From NCBI GenBank assembly GCA_963932465.1, contig OZ010799.1, positions 161,134,761-161,198,760 on the forward strand: a DNA stretch of 64,000 nucleotides, read 5' to 3'. A program made the translations under genes and the position numbers. How positions within the stretch are numbered: the first letter of the stretch is position 1; every line of letters begins with the position of its first letter. Positions 55,713-64,000 of this stretch are shown one piece after another. Source of the DNA: Maratus speciosus. Taxonomy: Eukaryota > Arthropoda > Arachnida > Araneae > Salticidae. A model generated the notes under the pieces. The model did not search any database. It saw nothing but the letters and a program-made list of their open reading frames with translations, and had not been told where the DNA came from.

Positions 55713-55810
55713 ATGCATTTTTGTATTTCGAAATTTGTTTGTAAATTCTGGTGCCATTCACAGATTTCAAGATTTTACGAATATAAGTGCCTTGTCCTTA
55801 AAAGGGTTAA
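55713..55810 (+). mobile_element. TTAA-flanked MITE, right half
   Basis: AAATTTGTTTGTAAATTCTG, ATTTTACGAATATAAGTGCC and CCTTAAAAGGGTTAA correspond to the inverted text of 63,748-63,830. It completes the MITE begun at 45,353. Confidence 0.82.
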
Positions 55811-56439
55811 AAGCATATTAATGTATTTATTATTTTAAAGTTTCCTTTCCCTTTTAATATTCAAGTGTAAATAAAATTTTCAAGACATAATTTTCAATAT
55901 TTTCCTGTCTTTAACACGTACTCATTTAATAGTAATTTTAAAGTATTTTTTTCTGTTTTTAATAGTCACGTGAAAATAAATTTTTAATCGTTAGGAAATA
56001 TTATTCTTTGCGCTGTTTTTAAAATTGAAAACAATCTCTATAATAATAGCCTAAGTCATGTGACTATCATCAACAGCTCCAGGCGGATCCCTTTGCTTTT
56101 TATATTCCAGGCGGCCATTTTGGTACTTTAATGTTAGCCAACCACAGGTGTGATAAGTTGCCGAATATTATTCTATCGCTATTATTCCGTTTATATTATA
56201 ATAGTCCAAGTCATGTAACTGCCATAAACAACGGGCTGATTCCTTCGCTTTTCATAAGAAAGGTTTCCATTTTGATTAAAGAATCAAAATTATTTTTTGG
56301 AATAAAACTACATAAAAGTTGCCATGATCACAAAGAATTCCTGGTACTTTTATGTTAGCCGGGTGAAAATCTCGCCAATAGCTTTTTTTTTTTAACTGGC
56401 CAGTTAGCATTTTTTTTATTTTTCGAGTGGTAAATTAAA
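55811..56439. repeat. Unassigned AT-rich stretch with a 155-bp imperfect tandem repeat
   Basis: CTAAGTCATGTGACTATCAT (56,050) and CCAAGTCATGTAACTGCCAT (56,205) start two similar segments, each followed by TTC-CTTTGCTTTT or TTCGCTTTTCAT and then a CCATTTTG word. The 75-codon frame at 56,131-56,358 has no motif. Confidence 0.5.
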
Positions 56440-57085
56440 ACGGTGCTACTTGGTAATCCCATCGACCAAAAATCTGTCGCCAAACTATAAGATTAAATGC
56501 CAATAATGGTTGATCGTAAATGTCACATTCACTTGAGTTTAAGGAAGTTACAGATGTTCAAGCCATCAAGTGATTTTTATTTCGACGTTTTATTTGTGTT
56601 TTTATTAATGTTATACTAATTTATTTGTTCTTTTGTTATTTAAAATAAAAAATTATGTCAATTTGTATAATTTGGCTATTTATATAATTTGGCGAAATTG
56701 GTCGACGGGAGAAGTAATAACATGAAAACGTTGCTTTGAAGTGGAAATTAAATCTCATGATTTGTTGCATTGTCACATACGCACCGGGTTTGGCGTGATT
56801 TTTTTTTTACGACAATTTGGCGAAAACCTCGTTTTCAAATACCTGTTACATATGTATTTTTAAATTATTTTCTGTTATTTTTATAATGAAATAACAATAA
56901 ATAAAAAAAATAATTAATAACTATAGAGCAAAACAATTTATAACATTTTTTGTAAATAAAAAGAAAATAAATTCAAATAAACATTTATTAATAAATAAGC
57001 AACAATAGCTGGGTTACCATGTTAGGCAAAATAACGCCATTTTGACGCCAATTAGGTACCCCGTTGCGTATATGACATATGTGTC
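56440..57085 (-). mobile_element. Second X-MITE locus: inverted segment X plus MITE copy d
   Basis: 56,440-56,770 aligns, inverted, with 50,893-51,097 plus 51,313-51,462, without MITE b (shared CGCCAAACTATAAGATTAAATG, CAATAATGG, AAGTGATTTTTATT). It is followed by MITE copy d (about 56,770-57,085) with CACATACGCACC, AATTTGGCGAAAACCTCG, GGGTTACCATGTTAGGC and CCCGTTGCGTATATGACAT. This arrangement equals the reverse of copy a plus X. Confidence 0.75.
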
Positions 57086-57689
57086 TAATATTTTCTTTTC
57101 GTTTCGTTTAAAAAAAAGAATGAAGTAAAAGCCATTTATTTTAAAGGTTTCAATTTTAAATGAAAGTTTTGTATTAAATAAAATTATAATGAAATACAAA
57201 TTGAATTCTGAATAAAAGTAACATGATGCATTTCTTTGCATACATTTAAGGGAGGCCAAATTCGTCGCCAAATTAATTTAAAATAAACTTTTCTAAAATA
57301 TGAAAAAAAATATCTGTTATGATTAAAATTTGAGTTGCCATCATTAGAAAAATGTATTTAAAATTAGAAAAAAAATTAATATTTCGAAAACTAATTCTAA
57401 TTTTAAAATTCTAATACCAGTTTTCAGATCTGTGGATCAATACGTATTTTTGGTGTTAATTTCATCGCAAAGTATTCCATATTTTAGGAGAAATCACCGT
57501 GAAACGTAATCAGTTGTTTAATCAGTCGTTTCATAGAATCGTTACATAAATTCGTTTCAATTCGATTCATTAGGATTATATATATATAGGGTAGATGTAA
57601 GAAGTAGTTACAAACAGTTCACATGGAATTTTTAAAATAACAGACATTACATTACATTACAAGATAAAAACACTAAAAACTATATAAAA
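57086..57689. other. Unassigned AT-rich stretch
   Basis: Contains a short (TA)n run near 57,578 and three ACATT units near 57,646. An 85-codon minus frame at 57,014-57,271 is unremarkable. Confidence 0.35.
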
Positions 57690-57740
57690 AGACGTTTCGG
57701 ATTCATTCTGAATCCCTCATCAGCTAATTCCTAACGTAAA
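57690..57740 (-). ncRNA. Hammerhead-ribozyme-like motif (candidate)
   Basis: On the minus strand CTGATGA (57,723-57,717) is followed by one extra G, then a perfect stem GGATTCA/TGAATCC with a GAA loop, then GAAACGTC. These are the two conserved hammerhead boxes around stem II. Upstream, ACGTT (minus strand) could pair with AACGT to give a stem III with a U cleavage residue, but a convincing stem I is lacking and the extra G after box 1 is atypical. Such motifs are known in Penelope-like retroelements, none of whose coding parts are seen here. Confidence 0.35.
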
Positions 57741-57794
57741 AGTCATACTAGGTTTTAAAGTTCAACAAATAGAAAAACATTACATCAAGTTGCC

Positions 57795-57910
57795 AAAAAA
57801 TTATAGTTAAAACAAAACTGAATATTCTATTGGTAGAGATGCAGCCTCGTTAATTGCTTTCTGCATCTCTACCAATAGAATATTCAGTTTAGTTTTAACT
57901 ATAATTTTTT
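57795..57910. repeat. Near-perfect hairpin, 50-bp arms
   Basis: 57,795-57,844 and 57,861-57,910 are inverted copies with only about one mismatch: AAAAAATTATAGTTAAAAC, then AAACTGAATATTCTATTGG and TAGAGATGCAG, around a 16-bp loop. It could be a small MITE or a source of hairpin RNA. Confidence 0.85.
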
Positions 57911-58324
57911 TCTCAGAACAGCAAAATTTCATCCAGAGAAATACGACTCTGAATTCAATATTGACAAATGTATTTTAACTTTTATGTTATGTCCTTCTTA
58001 CAAATTATATTTTCGTATTTTTATGTTGTGATTGTGAACCCCTTTAAATATAATCCACCATCCGACACTGGTTATAGCTAATGAACTCTTCAAGCTGTGG
58101 ATATGACGTGTAATAATTTGTTTCTGTTGGTATGATTCAGTCAATATTTAAGCGACGTTGAACACTAAAAGAAAAAAGACTTGGAAAACTCTGATAAAGC
58201 GATGAATAAGCTCAAAAGCCGCAATGAATGTGCTCAAATGTGCATGAAATTTCAGATTTTTTTTCTTTTTGCTGTTGTTATACTGACCCATTGGCTGTTT
58301 TATACGAAGGATAAAAGGGCTTAA
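57911..58324. other. Unassigned stretch
   Basis: Nothing recognised. Confidence 0.35.
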
Positions 58325-58700
58325 TTTTTAGTGTTTCGTTCATCTGAGGAAACACTATTCGTCTCGCTCCTCTGTCTGTCTGCCTGTTTGTCCGTCACAG
58401 AGCCTGTTCTCAGAAACTATATATGTTGTAGACTTGGAATTTTGCATACTTATAGCTGAACGCCTCACATCAAACGACAAATAATGCAATTTTGAAAAAG
58501 TCTTATATTTACCCTTCTGGGCTCTAACATGTGTATTTTAATCTTTTTGCTCTAACTAAGCCCCTAATTAAGTTGAAGACTTGGAATTTTGCATACTTAT
58601 AGCTGACCACCTCACATCAAACGAAAAATAATAAAATTTTGAAAAAGTCTTATATTATTTACCACCCCCTCCCCCCCCCCGGGCTCAAACTTGTGCATTT
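58325..58700 (+). repeat. GTCTGTCTGCC-type dispersed repeat with a 139-bp tandem duplication
   Basis: The head has TCGCTCCTCTGTCTGTCTGC and GTCCGTCACAGAGCCTG, TCTCAGAAACTATATATG. GACTTGGAATTTTGCATACT through AAAAAGTCTTATATT occurs at 58,430-58,512 and again at 58,569-58,652. A C-rich run (CCCCCTCCCCCCCCCC) closes it. It resembles in layout the repeats at 9,463 and 38,371. Confidence 0.6.
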
Positions 58701-59410
58701 TAAGCAATTTTTCTAACCTCTCCTCGTTGCAACCGGTGGGTATTTTTCTAACTTTTACCGACACAACTTTGACCACTCTTTGCTATTATGCACATAGCCT
58801 TACATATTTCAGTTCTACTTTTTACCGGCAGGGGCGCCTACCTATCTCGGGTTCTATGGGCCCGATCCCCTCGATTAATATATCTACGGATAGGTTGTAA
58901 AATGGAGTTTCGTTCGTATAGAGGAGGTTTGTTTAGAATAGAGTGCGTCCCCTGGTTTCGAAATGTGTAGCTAACAGATTTTGCAAAAGGATAAAGTGTT
59001 TTGAAAGGAATATTAAACGAAACCCTCAGTGGGATCTGTGATCACACTTACCCACTTGTTCTTTCTTGACTTTTGAAATTTTAAGGTTTTTTTTTTCAAT
59101 TTGCTTAGAAAATTTAATAAAACTGTGCAGAATGATTTCCCTCTATAAAAGCGCTTACAGTCTATCTCTCTGGAAACACCCATATGGATTGGTCACTATC
59201 AGGCTTGTCTTTGTTTTTGCACTTTTTATAAAACTAAATTCACGCCATCAAAATAAGTCAAAGCGTGTTTCACATCCTAAAAGAAACCTAGCAATATCTC
59301 TGATTTCCATTTTTTTTCTTGTTTTCTTTCTTTTTTCTTGTTATTGTTGTTATTATAGGCGCAATTAAAGTTTCTAACACCTTACCGCACAGCCATTTTT
59401 GTGATAGACC
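58701..59410. other. Unassigned stretch
   Basis: Partly GC-richer around 58,720-58,970. Frames of 60-100 codons (for example 59,066-59,368) carry no recognised motif; the last is rich in F/L/S from T-runs. Confidence 0.35.
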
Positions 59411-59988
59411 TTTTATAGAAATTTGAAATTTAATATACGTAGCCCCAGAAGCGTAGGGGCATTTTGTCTACCGCTGTTCGCTGTAAGATTAACCTTTTAT
59501 AGAAATTTGAAATTTAATATACGTAGCCCCAGAACCGTAGGGGCATTTTGTCTACCGCTGTCCGCTGTAAGATTAACATTTTATAGAAATTTGAAATTTA
59601 ATATGTGTAGCCCCAGAACCGTAGGGCATTTTGTCTACCGCTGTCCGCTGTAAGATTAACCTTTTATAGAAATTTGAAATTTAATATACGTAGCCCCAGA
59701 ACCGTAGGGCATTTTGTCTACTGCTGTCCGCTGTAAGATTAACCTTTTATAGAAATTTGAAATTTAATATGCGTAGCCCCAGAACCGTAGGGGCATTTTG
59801 TCTACCGCTGTCCGCTGTAAGATTAACCTTTTATAGAAATTTGAAATTAAATATACGTAGCCCCAGAACCGTAGGGCATTTTGTCTACCGCTGTCCGCTG
59901 TAAGATTAACCTTTTATAGAAATTTGAAATTTAATATACGTAGCCCCAGAACCGTAGGGCATTTTGTCTACCACTGTCCGCTGTAAGA
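59411..59988 (+). repeat. Minisatellite, 83-84-bp unit x 7
   Basis: Unit starts (TTTTATAGAAATTTGAAATT) are at 59,411, 59,495, 59,579, 59,662, 59,745, 59,829 and 59,912. Each unit holds GTAGCCCCAGAACCGTAGGG, GCATTTTGTCTACCGCTGT and CGCTGTAAGATTAACC. Units with GGGGCA (84 bp) and GGGCA (83 bp) are interspersed. The 76-codon frame at 59,423-59,653 is the repeat translated. The array stops exactly at a TTAA element. Confidence 0.97.
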
Positions 59989-60507
59989 TTAACCTTTAAA
60001 TGCGCGATTTTTTATTTTGTTTCGAAAAAATTATATGTGATTCTCTGAAAGGTTTATTACGCAGGAAAAATAATGAATAAATCAGATATACATTTTTCAT
60101 ATAATACACCAATCTTTACTTCTGTTGCACATCTGCAATACAAGTAAAAACTACTGTCGTGTGGCTGTTTTACGCTAAAATATTGCAAATTAGCAAATGT
60201 TTTAAGAAGTATTTCTACAAATACCTTATTTTATGTATTTATGTATTTTATAAAACTTAACCTTTAACCTTTTAATTCCCATGATAGAATACGTTTTGGA
60301 AAATCGTAGTTCAGAGAATCTGATTTTACACCAGAAAGTTTCAATGGTTAATTTGCTTTATTTAAATACAGAATGGCTGCTATTAATTAACACACATATT
60401 GCTTTTCTAATTTTCTGTTGTGAATTAGGAATATACGAATTAAAATATCTATTAAATTCAAAACACTGTTGTTTGCATATATGCAAAGCTGCGCACTAAA
60501 GGGTTAA
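59989..60507 (-). mobile_element. TTAA-flanked element of 519 bp, copy 2
   Basis: It starts TTAACCTTTAAATGCGCG and ends GCGCACTAAAGGGTTAA, and is the inverted relative of 34,697-35,217 over the full length. Its left TTAA is the GATTAACC of the last minisatellite unit. The 72-codon frame at 60,281-60,499 lies inside and is not kept in the other copy. Confidence 0.88.
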
Positions 60508-61412
60508 TTTACATTACGTTAAGAGGTGCGTGTATACTAATACTGTGCGATAATATTGCCGCATGTGTTCAGTCATGTGAATCATGGCACTCTTCATTGA
60601 GTGCCAAGAGCTGAGGTGCGCCGCTGCTTACTAAAAGGTTGGACAAGCTTGTTCTAAACTATTCAATATAGCTCCTCAAATTTTAGCCCCCGCTATGCTA
60701 TTTCCTTCTCCCAACTATTAATGTGTCGTCTCCAAAAAATAACGTTACGTTGTATAAGCCAGCCGTAAAACAAAGCAGATGTGTCATTGTACAAAATAAT
60801 CTCTACTGCAATTTTTTAAACTTATTTTAAATTTTTATACCGTCGTATTGGAAAAATAAGTACTTTTAAATGCAATTTGTTTGATAAGTGCATATCCATT
60901 TATTTTTGAGATATGAATTTTTTTGTAGTTTTTAGCACCATTTGTTTAATTTTGGCAAACCAAGTACTCCATTTCTGTAGAAAGTAAAGGGAATATAGTT
61001 GAAAAAATAGTAAATGTATCTTTTTGTTTCCATTTTCTCATAATAACTGAAAAAAATGTAATTAAAATACGTGCTATTTTGAAAAAAAAAATTGAACGAT
61101 TTCTAATAAAACAAGGAGCTATTGTAAAATAAATTTATTTTTAAGTATCTATATTAATATTACCAACAAATGAAGTCATATGAATCATGAGATTGCCGAT
61201 TTTGTTTTGTCCAGTTTCTTGAATGACGAAATCTGTATATTTTTGGATTTGTGTATTTTTCAGCGATAGTCAAGTCCTATTCATATTTTATTGTAGATGT
61301 TGTTTAAGAGTGGATCGTAAATGAGGAATTCTTTAGCGGATGCGGATGACGTCATTTTATATAAAATAAAAGCGCGTGTTTGGAGTCTTAAAACGGGACT
61401 ATCAATATATAT
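60508..61412. other. Unassigned stretch with one dispersed repeat
   Basis: 60,835-60,985 (ACCGTCGTATTGG, GTACTTTTAAATGCAATTTG, AGAAAGTAAAGGGAATATA) matches 43,005-43,150. Otherwise nothing recognised. Confidence 0.45.
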
Positions 61413-61545
61413 CAGTGTTGCCAGACGAATACTAAAATTTTATTTTGAATACCACTATTTTCATAGAGAGATAGTTGCTTTATTTATTTACAAAAAATTT
61501 GCGTTTAAAGCAAGCGTATAATACCGTACGAAAATAGTGGTATAC
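61413..61545 (+). mobile_element. hAT-like MITE, right end replaced by (TA)n
   Basis: CAGTGTTGCCAGACGAATAC, AAAATTTTATTTTGAATACC and ACTATTTTCATAGA match the MITE at 10,987. The other arm (GTACGAAAATAGTGGTATAC) is present but runs into a TA microsatellite at about 61,546-61,570, so the terminus and target duplication are lost. Confidence 0.85.
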
Positions 61546-61570
61546 AAATATATATATATATATATATATT

Positions 61571-61735
61571 CGCCGGGGGCGACACTAAATTCTGTAAAAG
61601 CAGAATTCCTGTTTTCTAGTAATTTTAATTTTGTTTCGTAAAAGCTTAAAAATATTTCTTCTGGGGAATCCATATTTATTATTTCGTCTCTATTATGGGT
61701 AAAGTTCTTTTCCTTGCGGTTGACGCACATATAAC
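61571..61735 (-). pseudogene. Small coding-like remnant, possibly Helitron-like
   Basis: The minus-strand frame from about 61,730 reads NRDEIINMDSPEEIF, FYETKLKLLENRNSAFTEF and SVAPGE before running into the (TA)n. The SVAPGE ending resembles, from memory, the APGEG segment before the helicase-like region of arthropod Helitron-type proteins. There is no further support. Confidence 0.3.
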
Positions 61736-61837
61736 TAGCCAGAAGTGTTTATTGTTCTTAATACAACTGCTTATCATAGGATTAATTGTATTTCTTAACT
61801 TTTTGCCAGATAAGAGTACCGAACATAATTTTTATCA

Positions 61838-62299
61838 GATAATGGTCGCTTATTGACTTTTAAAGAATTTAAGACATTTTTACGTAATTATGGTGTAAAA
61901 TTCATGTTATGGCCTCCGCATCATCGGGCTACCGTTGGTCAAGTCGAGCAAAATGTGTAAATTATTAAATAACGATTAAAAGCCTTAGCTTCAGATTATG
62001 GTACTTTTCAAATGAAATTTAACAATTTCATTTTGCAATAAAGTAAGATGTCTCATGTTGCAATAGAAGAGAGTCTTGCAGTTTTATTTCTTAAACATTA
62101 CATAAGAAAAAAAAAGCATATTCGAAAGTTTCAAATATTATAATGTTTGTCTAAGATAAGGAAATGTGAGATATTCTAATCCTAATGTGAGTTTAAAATC
62201 AACCAGAAAGTGTTTGTGAAAAATTATACTCCAGAAGCCAAGTGGAAAATTCGTCGCGTTATAGCAAGAGGAGGCAAGTTCCATTATAAAATTCCAGTC
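61838..62299 (+). pseudogene. Ty3/gypsy-type integrase fragment
   Basis: From GAT at 61,838 the frame reads DNGRLLTFKEFKTFLRNYG, then WPPHHRATVGQVEQNV and a stop. This is the second half of a retroelement integrase core: catalytic Asp in DNG and Glu in GQVE exactly 35 residues apart, as in DD35E. In other frames follow RLKALASDYGTFQMKFNNFI and, after more breaks, KVFVKNYTPEAKWKIRRVIA and RGGKFHYKIPV, the C-terminal DNA-binding part with the KW...G...Y.V pattern. At least three frame breaks; no LTRs, polymerase or gag seen. The zinc-binding N-terminus and first Asp are absent. The disabled fragment continues, interrupted by a TTAA element, towards about 62,820 (NDENFDERCAENYISEYTD). Confidence 0.8.
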
Positions 62300-62302
62300 G
62301 TT

Positions 62303-62513
62303 TTAACACTAGAAAGACCGAGAATTTCACTCAAATTTTAGAAAAATATTTCACACTAGAATTTTTATTTTAAATTATTTACTTATCCATTTAACTAGTT
62401 TTTTTTTTCTTTGTTTCTTTTAAGCTAGATTTATAAAACAATTTCCGGTTCGAACCGAGATATATTCATTTGGTAGCAGTCAAAATGACTGCTCGCGGGC
62501 TTTTTAGTGTTAA
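62303..62513. mobile_element. piggyBac-like MITE, 211 bp
   Basis: It starts TTAACACTAGAAAGACCGAG and ends GCGGGCTTTTTAGTGTTAA. GTCAAAATGACTGC near the right end is typical of piggyBac-group termini. It lies within the gypsy remnant, so it is younger than that. Confidence 0.88.
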
Positions 62514-62822
62514 ATATATCGGAAATATATGAAGCTCAAATAACTAACATAGGATCAAATGTGCCTTTGATAATGATGAAAATTTTGATGAAAGGTGTGC
62601 AGAAAATTACATAAGTGAATATACAGATATGAAACATGTTGGTTCTCAACTGACACATCCTAGTATATAGATCCTCAACCAGCTGATTATCGTTTGAAAC
62701 ATCCTAATATTGGAAGTCATAAACCATCTGTCTCTGTTGATACCAATTGCTATCAATCACAAAAAGTATGTTTCTGTAACTGTTAAAGATGATTTGAGCA
62801 CGACCACAGGTGACAACCTCAA
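62514..62822 (+). repeat. Probable continuation of the gypsy remnant
   Basis: Codon-like text with acidic residues (NDENFDERCAENYISEYTD, then GSQLTHPS) continues for about 150 bases in one frame before stops. It is consistent with the region after integrase in a gypsy pol gene, but too decayed to be certain. Confidence 0.35.
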
Positions 62823-63020
62823 ACTAATCTTCCGTAATACTTGCGTTAATTTGACCCTGGTTTAACACGTTTCAAACCAGAAATTGTTTAAAGAAATGAA
62901 ATTAAATATGTTCCACGTAGAAACCTAGAACCGAATACATAAGCATTCATGAAATAAATTTTCTGGTTCGAAATGTGGTTAACCGAGGTCAAATTAATCC
63001 AGACATTACGGAAGATTAGT
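62823..63020. mobile_element. MITE of 198 bp with about 65-bp inverted ends
   Basis: ACTAATCTTCCGTAAT at the left is mirrored by ATTACGGAAGATTAGT. The arms continue through TTAATTTGACC, GGTTTAAC-CG and TTTC(A/G)AACCAGAAA. No target duplication was determined. Confidence 0.85.
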
Positions 63021-63047
63021 GAAAAGTTGACAGCTATGAGCACAACT

Positions 63048-63267
63048 AATATTCATAGATGCCAACACTTCTTAATTATTCCGGAGTCTGATCGAAGATG
63101 AACATGCTTTCAACCGGAAATTTTATTTAGCCAAAAATTTCAAAATGAAACAGAAAATGTACCTCGTAGAAAAATACACAGTTTCTTATATATTTTTTCC
63201 GGTTTGAAGATGCAAATTTTGGATCAGACTCCGGAATAATTAAGAAATGTTGGCATCTATGAATATT
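63048..63267. mobile_element. MITE of 220 bp with 45-bp near-perfect inverted ends
   Basis: AATATTCATAGATGCCAACA and TTCTTAATTATTCCGGAGTC, GATC are mirrored at 63,223-63,267 with one mismatch. The inner part has weaker pairing (AACCGGAAA / TTTTTCCGGTT). It belongs to a different family from its left neighbour. Confidence 0.9.
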
Positions 63268-63554
63268 ATCCCTAAAAAGCCTCCAAATGCTACAGACTCT
63301 ATAAAAAAATTATGTTCCTTGCTCCTCAGATGTAATTTGACGATCAACAAAAAACAGAACTGACATTGCCCGACATCCGTATTAAATGGTGGAGAGATGT
63401 AATATTTGTTTAAAATGATAGATATAGATGGAGTCACCATTTATCAATTAAATAAGTCTCTGTATAGTGTATAAGCTACAAGGATTGTTTCTTAATAGTA
63501 TGTTCTCTAAGTCTAGAATTTTGTCATTTTTATTTTTGATTAGATGTGTACGTC
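63268..63554. other. Short unassigned stretch
   Basis: Nothing recognised. A 66-codon minus frame (63,240-63,440) overlaps the neighbouring MITE end. Confidence 0.35.
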
Positions 63555-63722
63555 ATCAGAGCTTGATTAACAATGGGGCAAACTTCCACCAGTTAAAAGG
63601 AATAGGAATTTTTTCCTTACTCACTACTGTAATTTTCCATGAATAGGAAGTATAAATAAGGCGAAAATTTTTATTAAAATATACTGGTGGAAGTTTGCCC
63701 CTTTCGTAATCAGGTCTCATAC
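63555..63722. mobile_element. MITE with GGGGCAAACTTCCACCAG inverted ends
   Basis: GGGGCAAACTTCCACCAGT (63,575) is mirrored by ACTGGTGGAAGTTTGCCCC (ending 63,701). Weaker pairing continues outward (GAGCTTGATTA and TAATCAGGTCTC). The outer borders and target duplication are uncertain. Confidence 0.78.
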
Positions 63723-63747
63723 GTTACCTCAATAAAGGTTCATCTTG

Positions 63748-63966
63748 TTAACCCTTTCAGGAGCAAGATACTTCTATTCGTAAAATGCTGAACTGAGTGA
63801 ATTACACTAGAATCTACAAACGAACTTATTTCAAAATAAGCAAAAGCTTTTGTTCTCGTGTTTAAAAAAAGGAATTTTTTTTTCTAAAAGTCTGATGCAA
63901 ATGTGGCATTAAGGAATTAAAATTAAGTGGTCTAAAAAGGAACCACCACCCTTGAATGAGTGAATT
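63748..63966 (-). mobile_element. TTAA-flanked MITE, uninterrupted relative of the LINE-bearing copy
   Basis: It starts TTAACCCTTTCAGGAGCAAG and ends CCACCCTTGAATGAGTGAATTA (right TTAA decayed). Inverted, it aligns with 45,353-45,454 joined to 55,713-55,810: GTGGTGGTTC, GACCACTTAATTTTAA, AATGCCACATT on one side and TTTGTAGATTCTAGTG, ATTTTACGAATA-AAGT on the other. At the junction it has AAACACGAGAACAAAAGC where the other locus has AAGTAAGTGAACAAATGC once the LINEs and duplicate 14-mers are removed. Confidence 0.85.
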
Positions 63967-64000
63967 ATATCAGCATGCTATTTGAAATCATACCCATTTT

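Noticed and set aside
59423..59653. A 76-codon repetitive protein
   Set aside because: It is the 84-bp minisatellite translated in one frame. The 84-bp units preserve the frame but the 83-bp units break it.

Overview
This window reads as non-genic, AT-rich (about 70% A+T by eye) repetitive DNA of a eukaryote, most likely an arthropod. An animal-type mariner, a Tigger/pogo remnant, an I-group LINE, a Ty3/gypsy integrase fragment, many TTAA-flanked (piggyBac/Kolobok-type) elements and hAT-like MITEs together fit an arthropod. I lean towards an arachnid but cannot prove it. I see no convincing host protein gene, no intact tRNA or rRNA gene and no bacterial feature. Nearly every open frame is either a transposon remnant or a chance frame in a repeat.

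Layout. 1-23,010 is dominated by two related repeat systems: a tandem array of about 288-bp units (about 1,029-4,756) and a larger complex repeat whose blocks recur in the same order at about 5,660-6,835, 13,180-16,566, 17,441-20,640 and 20,640-23,010. Both are riddled with insertions: a Stowaway-like MITE (3,876-4,331), a nested TIR element (4,756-5,660), a 1.3-kb palindrome with a MITE in one arm (6,836-8,167), a TTAA element with a transposase remnant (14,163-15,391), several MITEs, a dead mariner (19,145-20,415) and a TTAA element (22,016-22,532). 23,400-44,460 carries a second satellite family, present as a clean tandem array of about 786-bp units at 25,135-29,940 (including a near-identical 1.7-kb higher-order duplication) and as scattered diverged pieces. 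It also carries three copies of a TTAA-flanked element of about 725-785 bp, a Tigger remnant and several smaller arrays.

45,353-55,810 is the most informative locus. Two 5'-truncated LINEs of one clade lie head-to-tail, separated and flanked by three copies of the same 14-bp sequence, all inside one copy of a small TTAA-flanked MITE. An uninterrupted relative of that MITE lies at 63,748-63,966. The second LINE is split by about 4.1 kb of nested MITEs, a Tigger 5' end and a foldback element. 55,811-64,000 holds further MITEs, a hammerhead-like motif beside a 50-bp-arm hairpin, an 84-bp minisatellite abutting a TTAA element, a gypsy integrase remnant and three inverted-repeat elements.

The window therefore records successive nested insertions and satellite amplification rather than a pathway. 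Several insertions can be dated relative to one another from empty sites, target duplications and copies carried along by later tandem duplication. Names of superfamilies are given from motifs, terminal repeats and target duplications read by eye; no database search was possible.
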